Source: Eubacterium plexicaudatum ASF492
Lineage (GTDB): Bacteria > Bacillota > Clostridia > Lachnospirales > Lachnospiraceae
Assembly: GCF_000364225.2 (NCBI RefSeq)
Contig: NZ_AQFT02000001.1
Span: 1,798,001 to 1,862,000, forward strand
Reading direction: 5' to 3'
DNA: 64,000 bases
Numbering within the stretch: the stretch's first letter is position 1; the number at the start of each line of letters is the position of its first letter. The translations under genes were made by a program, and so were the position numbers. Below the pieces are notes generated by a model. It did no database searches. It saw nothing but the letters and a program-made list of their open reading frames with translations, and was not told the DNA's origin. This document shows positions 31,081 through 41,630 of the stretch, piece after piece.

Positions 31081-31805
31081 GGTAATCCTCCAATTTCGAT
31101 TTTGAGTGGGTTAATGGGCAAATCGAAATCAGAGGGGCGGTGATCTACACCGCACAAGTCCGGCGGCAGGCTTGTCCTGCGCCTTATCTGTAAAAAGGAG
31201 CGCCCACCGTACAGTGGTAAGCTGCGCCAGTCGTGTTCCGTCACTATCTGGCGGAGCAAGATGGAAAATGCAAAATCCTGTCGAATGGAAAAACCCCGCA
31301 ATCCATCGCAGGATTACGGGGTTTGAATCTCTTTTATATGACCGGCTATGTCGAGGCCGGTATTCTGACCTCGGCAGCATTTTCCATGCCCTCCTTTAGT
31401 GAAGGAGAGCAGATTTACTTATTATGTCCACCTCCCTCATTTTGGGGCATTATATAGGGAGAAGTGCTATAATTCTTCCAGAAGTGTCATGGATTTACTG
31501 AATTTAATCAACAAAATACGACAAAATCAGGTGTTATTTACACAGTAACTAAAGCACGAAAATTTAAGGGGTGCGGCAGAATACCGCACCCTTCATATAC
31601 TTCAAATTCTCATAAAAATAGGTCTTTTCACATACTGGCAAGCAATGCAAAATGCTTGTTGAGGGATAACCCCCATAAGCGCGAACTTAAGGAAAATTTA
31701 TACAAAAAGTGAATATTTTAGAAGATTTATAAAATAAAAAATTCATAACTGACGCTCTTTCGTGTAAAATGATTTTGCCAAATAATTTACTAAAAGAGGT
31801 CTGTT
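31081..31805. other. Leader region with two terminators, then flank of an IS4 element
   Basis: No gene in 725 bases. Hairpins at 31291-31324 (AACCCCGcAATCC / GGATTaCGGGGTT) and 31566-31593 (AAGGGgTGCGG / CCGCACCCTT) are intrinsic-terminator-like. The first lies upstream of the sigma-like gene and may be an attenuator of it. Confidence 0.5.
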
Positions 31806-32868
31806 ATGAATTTTCAAAATGATTTTAACAAAGTAAACAGCAAAATACAAGAAGTTTTTAAAAACTGGGACAATAAAATCCTTCCGCACCTGCCGCAGCA
31901 AATGGACGAAATGGCGAAACGCACCGGTGCCCTGCACAGAAAACGTGGCGTATGCTCTTGCCTGGACCTGCTTAGGATGCTCTTTCTCTACGCCAGTTCT
32001 AATTTTTCCTTCCGTATCCTTGCGGCTGCCGCCTGTGCCCTTGGAATTTCCGTTATTTCTGACACCGCCTGGCGCAAGCGTTTTTCCAAAGCGGCGCCTT
32101 TCCTGCGTGAAATACTCCATTCCCTGCTTTCCGCCTTTCTTCCGACTGCGGATATTTCTGCTTTTGACGGTGTAAAAAATGTACTCCTGGTGGATGCGTC
32201 TGTCATACGCCAGAATGGGAAACAGCAAAAGCAGCAGCGTATCCATCTATGTTATTCATTGAATGAAAACAGGATGAAACAAGTAAAGGTTACCGATCGG
32301 CATACAGCGGAATCCCTGACGCATTTTTCAATGAAAAAAGGGGACCTTGTCATGGCCGATGCCGGATATGGGACAGCGCAGAATTTTATTTACGCACAAG
32401 GGCAGGGTGCAGATGTAATCCTGCGCATCACGCCAAAAAACTTCTGCCTTTATAATACACAAGGAGAAAAAATTTCCCTGACAGCCCTTCTGAAAGAAGC
32501 GGAAGAAAAGCATATGGGGTGGATAGATGTTTTCGGTTTTTGCAGATATAAGGGGAAAACCGTCTCTGTACGGGTAATCGCTCACAGGCTCCCGGACGGA
32601 CAGGTAGCAAAAGCAAGGAAACGCAAAACCCGGAAAGCTTCCAAAAACCAGCACCGGATCCAAGCAGAAACGCTGCTCGGCGCCGGATGGATCACGCTTG
32701 TTACATCCCTTGGCGCAGAATACTGCGGCGAAGAAATCCTGCACCTTTACAGGAGCCGCTGGCAGGTGGAGCTATTGTTTAAGCGTTTCAAGCAAAATTT
32801 CTCCATCCATACTATAAAAGCAGGCAGCAGCGCTTATGCTGAAACAGAAACCCTGCTATGGCTTATCA
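31806..32868 (+). pseudogene. IS4-family transposase, 3' end missing
   Basis: About 354 codons of a DDE transposase: LLVDASVIRQ and VMADAGYGT supply two acidic residues and YRSRWQVELLFKRFKQ the catalytic Glu and YREK-type signature. The frame is good until ETETLLWLII at about 32865, where it passes directly into relaxase sequence on the other strand. The last part of the protein and the right end of the element are gone. Start at ATG 31806 behind AGAGGTC. Confidence 0.85.
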
Positions 32869-33097
32869 TATCATCATCCGCGCCCCGGTCACGTCCGGTC
32901 AGGTTCGCATACTGGCGCTTGGATAAAAGGAACTCCGCATCAGCAGTCCGGGTGTCGCACTCATAACCATAAATGAATTTCCCAAAATCAGTTTTCTGCG
33001 GATTCTTTACATAGTCAATGATGTTAATAACTTCATGAGCTGTCACAGATTCAACCTCACCTGCTGTCGTAAAATCACCCATTTTCCTGTCACACAA
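32868..33097 (-). pseudogene. Relaxase (MobA/VirD2-like) N-terminal fragment
   Basis: About 75 codons matching the start of Tn4451/Tn1549-type relaxases: INIIDYVKNPQKTDFGKFIYG...DTRTADAEFLLSKRQYANLTGR. The catalytic-histidine region that follows in intact relaxases is lost at the IS4 junction (about 32868). It indicates that a mobilisable or conjugative element once occupied this locus. Confidence 0.75.
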
Positions 33098-33364
33098 TCA
33101 ATTGTATATACAACTATTTATTTCCAGTCTACAGCAGCCCTCCGAACTGCATTTTCCATGTTTCTATCTTATATTGTCTGACTCTTTCGAACCATGCCTC
33201 TCTTATCTGCGCCGGAAATTGTTCCAACATCCATGTACAATTCATGCAGGAAAGCCGCCCTGGATATCCCGGACGGCCTGTTTTTCTTCCAGTTTATGTA
33301 ATTGTCCCAATTCCCCGCACACTTCGCCTAACATTTATTTTGCGTACAGTTGTCCTGTCTCCCT

Positions 33365-33715
33365 TTAAAGCCAGTCCCTCCCTGTATACCCTGATAATGC
33401 ACTCAGGGCATGCGCAACGGTTACCGCATCTGTCTCATTCATATGCGCTGACAGCCTCTCCCTGTTCCAGAATATATCTGACAACCTGCTCAACGGGCAT
33501 CCTGTATCAATGTCCGGAATACAGATATACTGGCCGCTCATATATTTGCCGATCACTGCGTTGATGCAGCTTTCCCTTCCATAAATAAGAAGCTCTGCCA
33601 TACACATACTGTGGCTTCTTACCATAACTTCCCCCAGCCATCTTTGTTCACGTCCTCTGTCTTCTGCCGGCACGGTACACACAAACTCCATGCTTCCCTC
33701 CGGCCAGACCGTCAT
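33365..33715 (-). CDS. Accessory protein of an ExeA-type transposon
   Basis: 116 residues, no recognised domain (MTVWPEGSMEFVCTVPAED... ALSGYTGRDWL). Its start overlaps the stop of the ATPase gene (ATGA), so it is the third gene of the transposon operon. Role unknown. Confidence 0.5.
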   Translation of the reverse strand: MTVWPEGSMEFVCTVPAEDRGREQRWLGEVMVRSHSMCMAELLIYGRESCINAVIGKYMSGQYICIPDIDTGCPLSRLSDIFWNRERLSAHMNETDAVTVAHALSALSGYTGRDWL

Positions 33716-34542
33716 CCCGCACCTCCCAGCATTTCATGGTCCGCCACAAAACGTACCATATGTTCATCCAAAAGCCTCTTCTGCTGCTGGCAGGCATACA
33801 TCAGCGCCTTTTCACATACCCGGTTTATCATCCGCGGGATGCCCGCAGATATTTTATAGACTTCGTCCTCCGCCCCGCTGGTGAAGATTTCTTTCCCTGC
33901 CCCTGCATATGCCATATGGGCTGCGATATATTTCCCTGTCTCCGCATGGTCCAGCCTCCCCAGGACAATGTTCATGTCTATCCGCTGCCTTATGGCCTCA
34001 TATGCCTGCAGCTTCAGTTTCTGCTCCCACAGTTCCGTCTGCCCCACAAGCACCAGCGACATCGGGCTTGTGGAATCAAACTGGTAATTCAGCAGGAACC
34101 GCAGCTCTTCCAGCATGTCCTTCCCTAACAGGTGCGCCTCGTCCAGCACGCACACGACTTTCTTTTTCTGCTCCGCGCTGACTGCACGGATCTCTTTCTG
34201 CAGCAGACGTTTGGAATCCCCGCTGAAATAATGCGCCTCCAGACCCAGCTGCCCTAAAAGTCCCGCATACAGCCATCTCGGCGTCAGCTTCGAATCCGAC
34301 AGGTATAACAGCAGGTATTTTTCCTTTCCAAGCCTGCCGTCAAGCATCCTCACCATCGTGGACTTCCCGCATCTGGGATTTGCCGTCACCACGGCAAACA
34401 TCTGGTGGTCAACCACATAAACAAGCCTTCCAAGGGCGTCCTCTATCCGGGGGGGGGATGTATACAGCCTCTCCACCGGAATGTCCCTTGTAAACGGTGT
34501 ATGCTCCATTTCAAAAAAAGCCTCATACATGGCTCCCCTCAT
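33712..34542 (-). CDS. ExeA/TniB-like transposition ATPase
   Basis: 276 residues of an AAA ATPase: NPRCGKSTMVRML is a variant Walker A, VVCVLDEAHLLGK the Walker B, VLVGQTELW sensor 1, and AGIPRMINRVCEKAL the C-terminal lid. Such ATPases select target DNA for Mu-type DDE transposases. The gene starts inside the transposase remnant (overlap of about 20 bases), as expected for a transposon operon. Confidence 0.8.
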   Translation of the reverse strand: MRGAMYEAFFEMEHTPFTRDIPVERLYTSPPRIEDALGRLVYVVDHQMFAVVTANPRCGKSTMVRMLDGRLGKEKYLLLYLSDSKLTPRWLYAGLLGQLGLEAHYFSGDSKRLLQKEIRAVSAEQKKKVVCVLDEAHLLGKDMLEELRFLLNYQFDSTSPMSLVLVGQTELWEQKLKLQAYEAIRQRIDMNIVLGRLDHAETGKYIAAHMAYAGAGKEIFTSGAEDEVYKISAGIPRMINRVCEKALMYACQQQKRLLDEHMVRFVADHEMLGGAG

Positions 34543-34852
34543 CCTTCCCGTACTCTCCGAAAGAAAGCGCCCGCGCCATCTGCCCGTGGTCTTCCTTATA
34601 TTTCTTTTCCAGTGCGTCCAAAAGCCTTGACGTTTCCGGGATGTTTCCCGTCATCCCCAAAGGCACGGGCGGCACTTTGGATGCAAATGCCCCAATCTCC
34701 ATCCGGTGCGCCTGGATCGGGGACGCCTTCCCTCCTCCCGCAATCCCGTGCACCCATTTCCTGCTGTCCCTGTATTTAAGAGGGCTCCCACAGCAAGGAC
34801 AGATACCTTCTTCTTTACCGTTGATTAAAAATATCTTCAGCTTCCTTGTATT
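34523..34852 (-). pseudogene. DUF6431 zinc-finger ORF fused by deletion to the C terminus of a DDE transposase
   Basis: The first 30 codons (LKIFLINGKEEGICPCCGSP...) match the zinc-binding start of DUF6431 proteins that precede the transposase in this transposon type. Then the sequence jumps to HGIAGGGKASPIQAHRMEIG...LDALEKKYKED, the C-terminal tail of the transposase, which overlaps the ATPase start. The catalytic domain between them is deleted, so the transposon cannot move by itself. Confidence 0.65.
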
Positions 34853-35005
34853 CTACTTCATATTTTGATATAATGACCATGTTTTTATGATGGTTTCAGG
34901 ACACAGCTCTGTGCAAAAGATTAGTGTCCTGAAACCTTTTCCTTTCTCTGTTCTCATGTCATTATATCGGTTAATTCTGTGACAGGCAACCAGCGTAATT
35001 ATAGG

Positions 35006-35293
35006 TCAGGCAAAATGGGTAGCAACACCACTACCAGGCGGATTCAGGACTTTCACCTGTTGGAAACGTGCGCCGCCAGGCGCACTATAATAACAAGCCT
35101 GATTATCAAACAAATGGATTCCGCCCCCATGACCTGTCGTTATATAAACGGGTATACCTGCACCGCTTAACATATCAATATCACGATAAATTGTCCTTAC
35201 TGATACTTCAAATTTCTTTGCCAGTTCAGGAGCTGTTACTGTTCCCTTATCTAATAAGTAATACAAAATTTTAAACAACCTGCCTTCTGACAC
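35006..35293 (-). pseudogene. YafY/WYL-type regulator, only the DNA-binding domain left
   Basis: The first 70 codons are an HTH_11 winged helix (LFKILYYLLDKGTVTAPELAKK and VSVRTIYRDIDMLSGAGIPVY) with the GGGIHL wing. At about 35085 the match ends and unrelated sequence follows to the stop. The WYL ligand-binding domain is absent. Confidence 0.75.
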
Positions 35294-35541
35294 TCACATC
35301 CCTTATATTATAATTATAAACTAAGTAACCTGACAAAGTATGGCAAGTTCCCAAAATACTCTCCTAAATTCCCTCACTGCTCAATCTTTTTCCACAGCTA
35401 TATTGATATGTTAGCGTCTGAATCATATAAAATCAATTGCAAATCACTTCATCTTTAGAAGTTTACTTTAAAACCATATAGACACCGACACACCCTCCGG
35501 AAGTGTCGAAAGACAAGAATAGCAAAAATAGCAAGCACTGC

Positions 35542-36036
35542 TTATGGGACAACATAGGCGAAATTCCCAATACTTCCATACCGTCCGTATGATGAAATTT
35601 CCATAGGGAATGTATCCAACTTTTGCCAAAAATAAGGCGCATAGGCACAGCAGAACAGTTCTTCCACTGTGTACCGTCTGCACTCGTCCATCTGTTCCTC
35701 CTCATCATCATAATCAAAGACAATTGGCGTACCATTGCAGTAAAGGTTAAACGCCATCCTGACTACTTTTAAGCTCCCGCTAGTCTGCCAGCCTTCATGC
35801 AGGCACACCGTTTTTACACAGCCTGTTTTAAAGTTATAAATGCTTTTGATATTTCTACTTGTGTCATCACTGATACCAAGACAATATACAAGCGCTTTGT
35901 GGTACACGTCCTGATACCTGACCTCTTTCAATTTCTCATTTTGAAGTGATTTTAGACGGTTTTTAACGGTAAAAGACGGCATTTCCAACTTGACCTTTTT
36001 TTGAACAGAAAAAGGCTCCGAATCCCTCATAATCAC
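35542..36036 (-). CDS. DUF6075-family protein
   Basis: About 164 residues; the core KALVYCLGISDDTSRNI, FKTGCVKTVCLHEGWQTSG and RYTVEELFCCAYAPYFWQ matches DUF6075 proteins carried by Firmicute mobile elements. No catalytic motif is evident. It lies just outside repeat copy 1; the far C terminus looks frameshifted. Confidence 0.6.
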   Translation of the reverse strand: MIMRDSEPFSVQKKVKLEMPSFTVKNRLKSLQNEKLKEVRYQDVYHKALVYCLGISDDTSRNIKSIYNFKTGCVKTVCLHEGWQTSGSLKVVRMAFNLYCNGTPIVFDYDDEEEQMDECRRYTVEELFCCAYAPYFWQKLDTFPMEISSYGRYGSIGNFAYVVP

Positions 36037-36109
36037 TTGAAAATGCGTGATTACAAGGCATTTGGAGCCTTATAATTTTTATACGGTTATTTCAAATGCA
36101 AACTTCGCT

Positions 36110-36375
36110 TACATTCCCATCTGTTTTGCGAACTTTCCCTTTTTTGCGTCCCGGTCTCATATCCCCGGAACTATGTATTTTACTGGCTTTGCAGTGATTT
36201 TTGACTGCTCTAAGCCAACGGTTTTCCAACCGCATCCCCCAAATTTTATTTTGGGGAAAATTCATTTTGCTTTCTAAAATTTTCAATTTCTGATTTTTCA
36301 AATTTGGGGGATAGCCATTCTCCATTTGGGGGAATTTTTTTTGGGGGGGTAAGGCTCTTCCCCCAAATTCCTAAC
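36110..36375 (+). repeat. Island repeat, copy 1
   Basis: About 265 bases, roughly 85-90 percent identical by eye to 38640-38902 and in the same orientation; the last 80 bases also match 24466-24560. It starts at CATCTGTTTTGCGAACTTTC, includes CCGGAACTATGTATTTTACT, a CCCCCAAA/TTTGGGG hairpin, and ends in a longer G-run/C-run hairpin. Confidence 0.88.
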
Positions 36376-36426
36376 CTTTTTACAGATTATCACGAAATAT
36401 CTTTTTACAGTCTATACGTTTGTATT

Positions 36427-37449
36427 TTATCCGTTTTGTATATCATCATGTAAAATATTATAAACCAATTTTTCCAGCTCTTTTCTGTTAGGCAGATATA
36501 ATTCATATTTTGAAACAAATAGATTGCTGTCCATCCCATAAGTAGCATATTCTACAAGCAATTCATCTTTATTTTTACTTAAAATAATCCCAATAGGCGC
36601 ATTGTCATCTGGCATATTCTCTTCCATTGCAAAATACCCCAGATACATATTCATTTGACCTATATCTTCATGTCTAACCGAATTTTTCTTTAAATCAATT
36701 AGCACAAAACATTTTAAAATACGGTGGTAAAATACCAAATCTACATGGTAGTGAATATTATTTACTGTTATTTTATACTGTCGTCCAACAAAGGTAAAAC
36801 CTTTTCCGAGTTCTAGCAAAAATATCTGAAGATTATCAATTATTCTTTGTTCCAAATCACCTTCCGAATATTGTTTCAATTCTGGTATATTCAAAAATTC
36901 TAAAGTATAAGTGTTTTTAATAACATCTTCAGGTGTTTGAATCTCAATTCCTTCCTGTGCTAATGATAAAATTCCTTCTTTATCACGGCTCACTGCCAAT
37001 CGAAGAAAAAGTGCAGATTCCATTTGACGTTGTAGCTCCCTAACACCCCACTTTTCGCTTATCGTTTCTTTTTCATAAAAACTTCTTTCCAAATCATCAT
37101 CAATTTTTATCAATTCACAGATATGTGACCAACTCAGTTTATCAGATACTAAATGATAATCTGAATACCTTAAATAAAACTTTCTCATATTATTTAGATT
37201 AGGCCGGCTATATCCCTTACCTAAACGCAACGTCAATTCTTTAGAAAGTGTCGTAAGTAATTTACTTCCATATGCCGCTTTTATATTACCATTCTGTTCT
37301 GATTCCACAATATATTTTCCAATCAGCCAATAGGTTTCTGTCATGGTGCTATTAACAACACCTGCTAAGTTCTCTTTTGCTCTTTTCACGGTTTCTTCAA
37401 TGTTTAAAATTAAATCTTCCAATACAGTATTTAATCTAATTTCGCCCAT
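36427..37449 (-). CDS. DUF1016 / YhcG-type PD-(D/E)XK nuclease
   Basis: 340 residues: an N-terminal DUF1016 domain (TYWLIGKYIVESEQNG, GKGYSRPNLNNMRKFY, LSWSHICEL) and a C-terminal nuclease domain with HVDLVFYH and FVLIDLKKN, where the D...DxK residues of the PD-(D/E)XK site are seen. The family is found in defence islands and next to restriction genes; its exact activity is not settled. It is enclosed, with a recombinase-like gene, between repeat copies 1 and 2. Confidence 0.85.
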   Translation of the reverse strand: MGEIRLNTVLEDLILNIEETVKRAKENLAGVVNSTMTETYWLIGKYIVESEQNGNIKAAYGSKLLTTLSKELTLRLGKGYSRPNLNNMRKFYLRYSDYHLVSDKLSWSHICELIKIDDDLERSFYEKETISEKWGVRELQRQMESALFLRLAVSRDKEGILSLAQEGIEIQTPEDVIKNTYTLEFLNIPELKQYSEGDLEQRIIDNLQIFLLELGKGFTFVGRQYKITVNNIHYHVDLVFYHRILKCFVLIDLKKNSVRHEDIGQMNMYLGYFAMEENMPDDNAPIGIILSKNKDELLVEYATYGMDSNLFVSKYELYLPNRKELEKLVYNILHDDIQNG

Positions 37450-37558
37450 GTATTACCTCCCTTAAATTTGTCAGACACCGTCTGACAAATTTAACATAAT
37501 CACTAAGTTCACCTTTTTTTAAAGTATCATTCCAAAGTAATCGATATATCAAATTCAA

Positions 37559-38513
37559 TTATATATCCTGATAAAATTGAAATTTACTAATTTCCCTGTT
37601 TATCATTTCGCCAATGTTACTTTGTTCATCAATATTGATCTCGAATCTACGCAATAATACGTCCAGACTTCCCAAACTTAATCCTGTTAATCGTGCAATC
37701 AAATAAGGATTCGCACCATTCACTGCTAAATTCACTATCCCAGTATTTCTAATGCATTCTACAGAGAATGTATCTTTATCCTCTGGCACATCATATCCAG
37801 TTTCTCTCAGTGCATAATAAAATGGTGTATTAAACACATTCTCTGAATATTTACAACTACAAAACAATTCAAAAAATAAATTTTCCTCACAAATTTCTCT
37901 ACTTATCTTTTCTAACTCTCTTTTTATATCTTGGCTAAGTGCCCGTGGTAATTTGATTTTAATACCATTATGATACAGCAGCTCAAAATCATCTGAAAAA
38001 TCTTTCACTTTCAAATTAGCGATTACTTTTCGTTTTGCAGGAACCAGTAATGTAATCTTAAAAAAGAACCCTATCATTGTCATATTACTATACTTTTTAG
38101 GATAGCTATTAAAATAATCTAATAATTCTTTTATTTGATCTGCATCAATATATCCTCTATTACTAGAAGGTTTTAAATTATTCTCTGTAATAATCTCATC
38201 CCTAAAAGCATCATAATCTGCAATTTTATTAAAATATTATCAGCAATTCCTTCTTTGTAAAGATAAACAAAAAATTTTTTATTGCAATCAAATGGTTATT
38301 CATTGTATTAACAGTTTGAATGAGACTTTTCCCATGATAAAATGAAACCGAATCTTTTAATTGCTGACTTCCAATTTCTACTATTTTATCTCCCAATCCA
38401 ATTTGCTCCATATAATCCACAAATTTTAAAGATTGATTCATATAAATGTATTCCAAATCATTCGATTCTACAAATTTATCTCTATACATTCTAAGATAAC
38501 TCATCATATCCAC
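37559..38513 (-). CDS. Tyrosine-recombinase-like protein with degenerate active site (frameshifted)
   Basis: Joined across two one-base losses near 38280 and 38236, about 318 residues. The N-terminal half is a SAM-like core-binding domain (TMNNHLIAIKNF...YLYKEGIADN). The C-terminal half is recombinase-like (MIGFFFKITLLVPAKRKVI...; ECIRNTGIVNLAVNGANPYLIARLTGL), but the HxxR box reads ECIR and no clear catalytic Tyr is present. It may be an inactive or divergent integrase. Location between repeat copies 1 and 2 fits a gene linked to movement of that cassette. Confidence 0.55.
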
Positions 38514-38639
38514 CTTCTGAAATTATTATTTTTCTCTTAATTATACTTCAACTTTTAATATTTTCATATATAAAGTTCAAAAAAAGAACCTATGAGCATT
38601 TACCCATAGATTCTTTTCGTTTCGTTATAAAATTCGCCG

Positions 38640-38902
38640 CAAAGTTCACTAACGCATCTGTTTTGCGAACTTTCCCCTTTTTGTGTTCCAGTCGCATATC
38701 CCCGGAACTATGTATTTTACTGGCTTTGCAATGATTTTTGACTGTTCTAAGCCAGCGGCTTTTCAATCGTATCCCCCAAATTTTATTTTGGGGGAAAATT
38801 CATTTTGCTTTCTAAAATTTCCGATTTCTGATTTTTCAAATTTGGGGGATGGCCATTCTCCATTTGGGGGAATTTGGGGGTAAGGTCCTTCCCTCAAATT
38901 TA
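38640..38902 (+). repeat. Island repeat, copy 2
   Basis: Long copy matching 36110-36375 in the same orientation, with GCATCTGTTTTGCGAACTTT at its left and the G-run/C-run hairpin at its right. It abuts the 3' end of the Tn916-like integrase gene (stop at 38904), the usual place of an element's attachment end. Confidence 0.88.
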
Positions 38903-38903
38903 C

Positions 38904-39657
38904 TCAGCAATGGCTTAAAGCTGTAATTTTCACTTTTTTTACATCAAGTCCGGCATATGCCTCCCGTTCCTGTGTTTTCGCTGAACCAAACTTCTGGAGT
39001 TCCTCGTCCATCTTCTTATCCAATACATGTGTATAGATATTCAGGGTAATACTGATACTGGAATGCCCCAACAGTGCCTACACTACTTTTGGCTCCATTT
39101 TATTCTCAAAACAGCGGGTAGCAAAGGTATGCCTTAATGTATGTGGATGGAAATCTCTGACAACTCTAGGCTCCCTCTTTTCCTGCACTGCCGCCACTGC
39201 CTCTTGCTCTCTCATTCGCTTGACCGCCTTTTTATCTCCTTTTGGACAATATATCTGCTGCATGGGCTTCCCATGCTTGTAGTGAATACTAAATCGTCAA
39301 ATTCGTCTCCGCTCCTCCATCTTGCTCCCAGCTCTTTCTTCAGTTTAACCTGCTTTTCTCTTTGAGATTCTAAGATTTCATCCATTTCACCAAGGAAAGG
39401 AACCTGTCTGATTGAATTTACTGTCTTAGGGCTTACCAAAATTTCTCTTTTCACCCCATTACAGTAGCTACAGCTTAATGACCGATTGATGCAGATGACT
39501 TTCTTCTCAAAATCAATATCCGACCATTTCAGCCCTCCAAGTTCTCCCACTCGCACTCCGGTTAAGCACATGAAATAAAACATTTCTTTATACCAACTGT
39601 CCTCCACCTCGTCAAGCAATGCGTTCTGTTCTTCCTGCGTCAGTGCTATCTCCTCCC
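38904..39657 (-). pseudogene. Tn916/Tn1549-like integrase, 5'-truncated with internal stop
   Basis: C-terminal about 250 codons of a tyrosine recombinase: Arg in TGVRVGELGGLKWSD, HTLRHTFATR, LLGHSSISITLNIYTH with the catalytic Tyr. Three defects: the N terminus is missing at about 39657, next to the IS110 element; one A is lost in an A run near 39243; and an in-frame TAG at 39078-39080 replaces the Gln of VVQALLGHS. The stop is a base change, not an indel, so the gene is probably dead. Its 3' end abuts repeat copy 2. Confidence 0.85.
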
Positions 39658-40179
39658 TATTTAGTCAAGTCTTTTTTCCTTATTTTTCAAGGATTTTTAG
39701 TTACATATCTCAGATGAATGAGCCAAGATGATGGACATTTCTTTGTATCTGGTACGAAAATAGAGGTGTTGGGGTATACGAAGTAGAACGTCTTCCGTTT
39801 CCGCTCTACATGGCCTTGTGTATGCCCCTCCTTCTACGGCAGCGTGCCTCCCGTGTCTACCAGGATCACCAGCATCTCTGCCGGGTCCTAACTTCCTTTG
39901 TCCCGCCTGTCCATAACCAGGGTGTCAGCTTAGCTCCTTTACAGGGTCATGCCCTATGGATAATATTCCTGCCGACTACCGGCTCATTCTTTGTTATAAG
40001 TCTTACTGACCTGTCTCATATGCTTCCCTCACCGGCACCTTTCGGTGGACGTTTTCCCGGATCGTTCCCCATACTTTCCAGCTTTCCTGTCACAGCTGGA
40101 TTCAACCCTCAATCAAAATTTTTGAAAGTTCAACCCAACTATGACAGGGCATTGCCCGCTTGTGGTTTATGTTCGTTTA
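39658..40179 (-). ncRNA. Non-coding end of IS110 element, possible bridge RNA region
   Basis: About 520 bases downstream of the IS110 transposase with no supported gene but GC-rich and full of short inverted repeats. IS110/IS1111 elements carry a guide (bridge) RNA in a non-coding end. Which end holds it here is not known. Confidence 0.35.
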
Positions 40180-41465
40180 TTACGCTGCCTGGCTCTGTGG
40201 TCTCCTGATGTTGCCCATCAGTTTTCCGGCATCATAGTCTACACCTTTTGTCAGTATCGTGTAGAATATCCTCAGAACCTTACACGCTACCGCTACGACA
40301 GACTGCATCTTCTTTAATGGGTTTTCTTTACGTGTCCGGTAATACTCATGTATTGCCCTGAACTCTGCATTCTTCCCAATCAAGGATATCGCTGCTTCAT
40401 ACAGCACATACCTCAGGCGTTTCCTTCCCCTGTAACTGATCCGACTTTCGCCGTTATGCTTCCCGGAATCATTCGCCACAATCGCATATCCCGCCAGCTT
40501 CTGTAACTGCTTTGGGTTGTCAAAACGTCCTATGTCTCCCACCTCCGCAATGAATCCGCTGACTGTTGCCAAGCCGATCCCCTTAATCCCCATCAGTTTA
40601 TCAACATATGGGATCTCTTTCAGCTTTTCCTCTATTTTCACGAGAAGTTCCTCCAGCCTTGAGGTATATACATCCATGTCGTTGAGCAGGTTCTTCAGTT
40701 CCATCCTTGCCGCTCCCGGTGCTTCCTTACTTCCTACGCTGTGCTCCGCTGCCGATACCAGGGTCTTTGCCCTCTTCATTCCGGCGCCTCTGAGCTTTGC
40801 GTCCCTCCATATCCGGTTCACACCTTCCACTCCCAGTTTTCTGATGTCCTCCGGCAGCGGTGCCTCCTTCAGCACCATCCTCCCGCTGACCGCCTTATAA
40901 TCCCCATAAACGTCTTTGTATTCAGGAAAGTAGATGGCGAACCATCTGGCCAGGCGGTTCTTGATCCTCGTGAGCTCCTCCTGCGTCTGGAAGCGCAGGT
41001 TTGACAGGCTCCTGATCTCTGCATAGATACCGGTTGGTATGTAAGGGTACGAGAACCGTCCCTCGTTGACAAGCGCAGCGATCGTCTTTGGGTCTTTACG
41101 GTCATTTTTGTTGGGATTGTTGTCATCCAGTTCTTTTGATTTTTCACGTGGTGGGGATTCACATGCACAGGTCTCATCCCGCTGTCCTGCAGGAATTTCC
41201 CCAGGGCAAACCAGTAATGTCCTGTCGGCTCCATGCCCGGTATCACAGCAGTTTTACCGTGTTTCGCCGCTATATCCTCCATCCATGCTTTGAATGCCTG
41301 GAACCCTGCCTCTGTATTACTGAATTCCAGTGGCTTTCTGGTATATTCATAGTTGCGCCAGTCGAATGCCCTGGCATAGTGGGTTTCACTTCCTACATCG
41401 ATTCCAACAATCAAAGTTTTTTCAGTTATGGATGCAATTTTTGCGTTTTGTGTGTTACAATTCAT
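40180..41465 (-). CDS. IS110-family transposase (one frameshift)
   Basis: About 428 residues from ATG 41465. The N-terminal RuvC-like DEDD domain starts LIVGIDVGSETHYARAF and includes MEPTGHYW; the C-terminal Tnp_20 domain has MGIKGIGLATVSGFIAEVGD...KLAGYAI and SRISYRGRKRLR, with the conserved Ser region. One base is lost near 41133. This family inserts by a Holliday-junction-like mechanism guided by an element-encoded RNA. Confidence 0.9.
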
Positions 41466-41630
41466 TTTAGATACCTCTCTGTTAAATAAGATTTTCACTA
41501 ACCTGCAAGTCAGTAATCTTATTTTACTCTGAGGTATTTTTTTCTCAACCTTCTTTCTTGGAATTCCCTATACTTGAATTATACAGGAAGCTCCTTTACA
41601 AAATAAATATTTTTATATTATCATTGAAAC

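Noticed and set aside
34430-34470. Run of nine or ten G in the ATPase gene as a phase-variable tract
   Set aside because: Given the many homopolymer errors in this assembly its length cannot be trusted, and the frame is open through it.
24466-38902. Three G/C-run repeats as a degenerate CRISPR array
   Set aside because: Copies are kilobases apart, far longer than CRISPR repeats, and no cas genes are present.
39810-40208. 132-codon plus-strand frame beside the IS110 transposase
   Set aside because: No ribosome site, Ser/Pro/Leu-rich low-information sequence and overlap with the transposase 3' end; it fits a structured non-coding IS end better.
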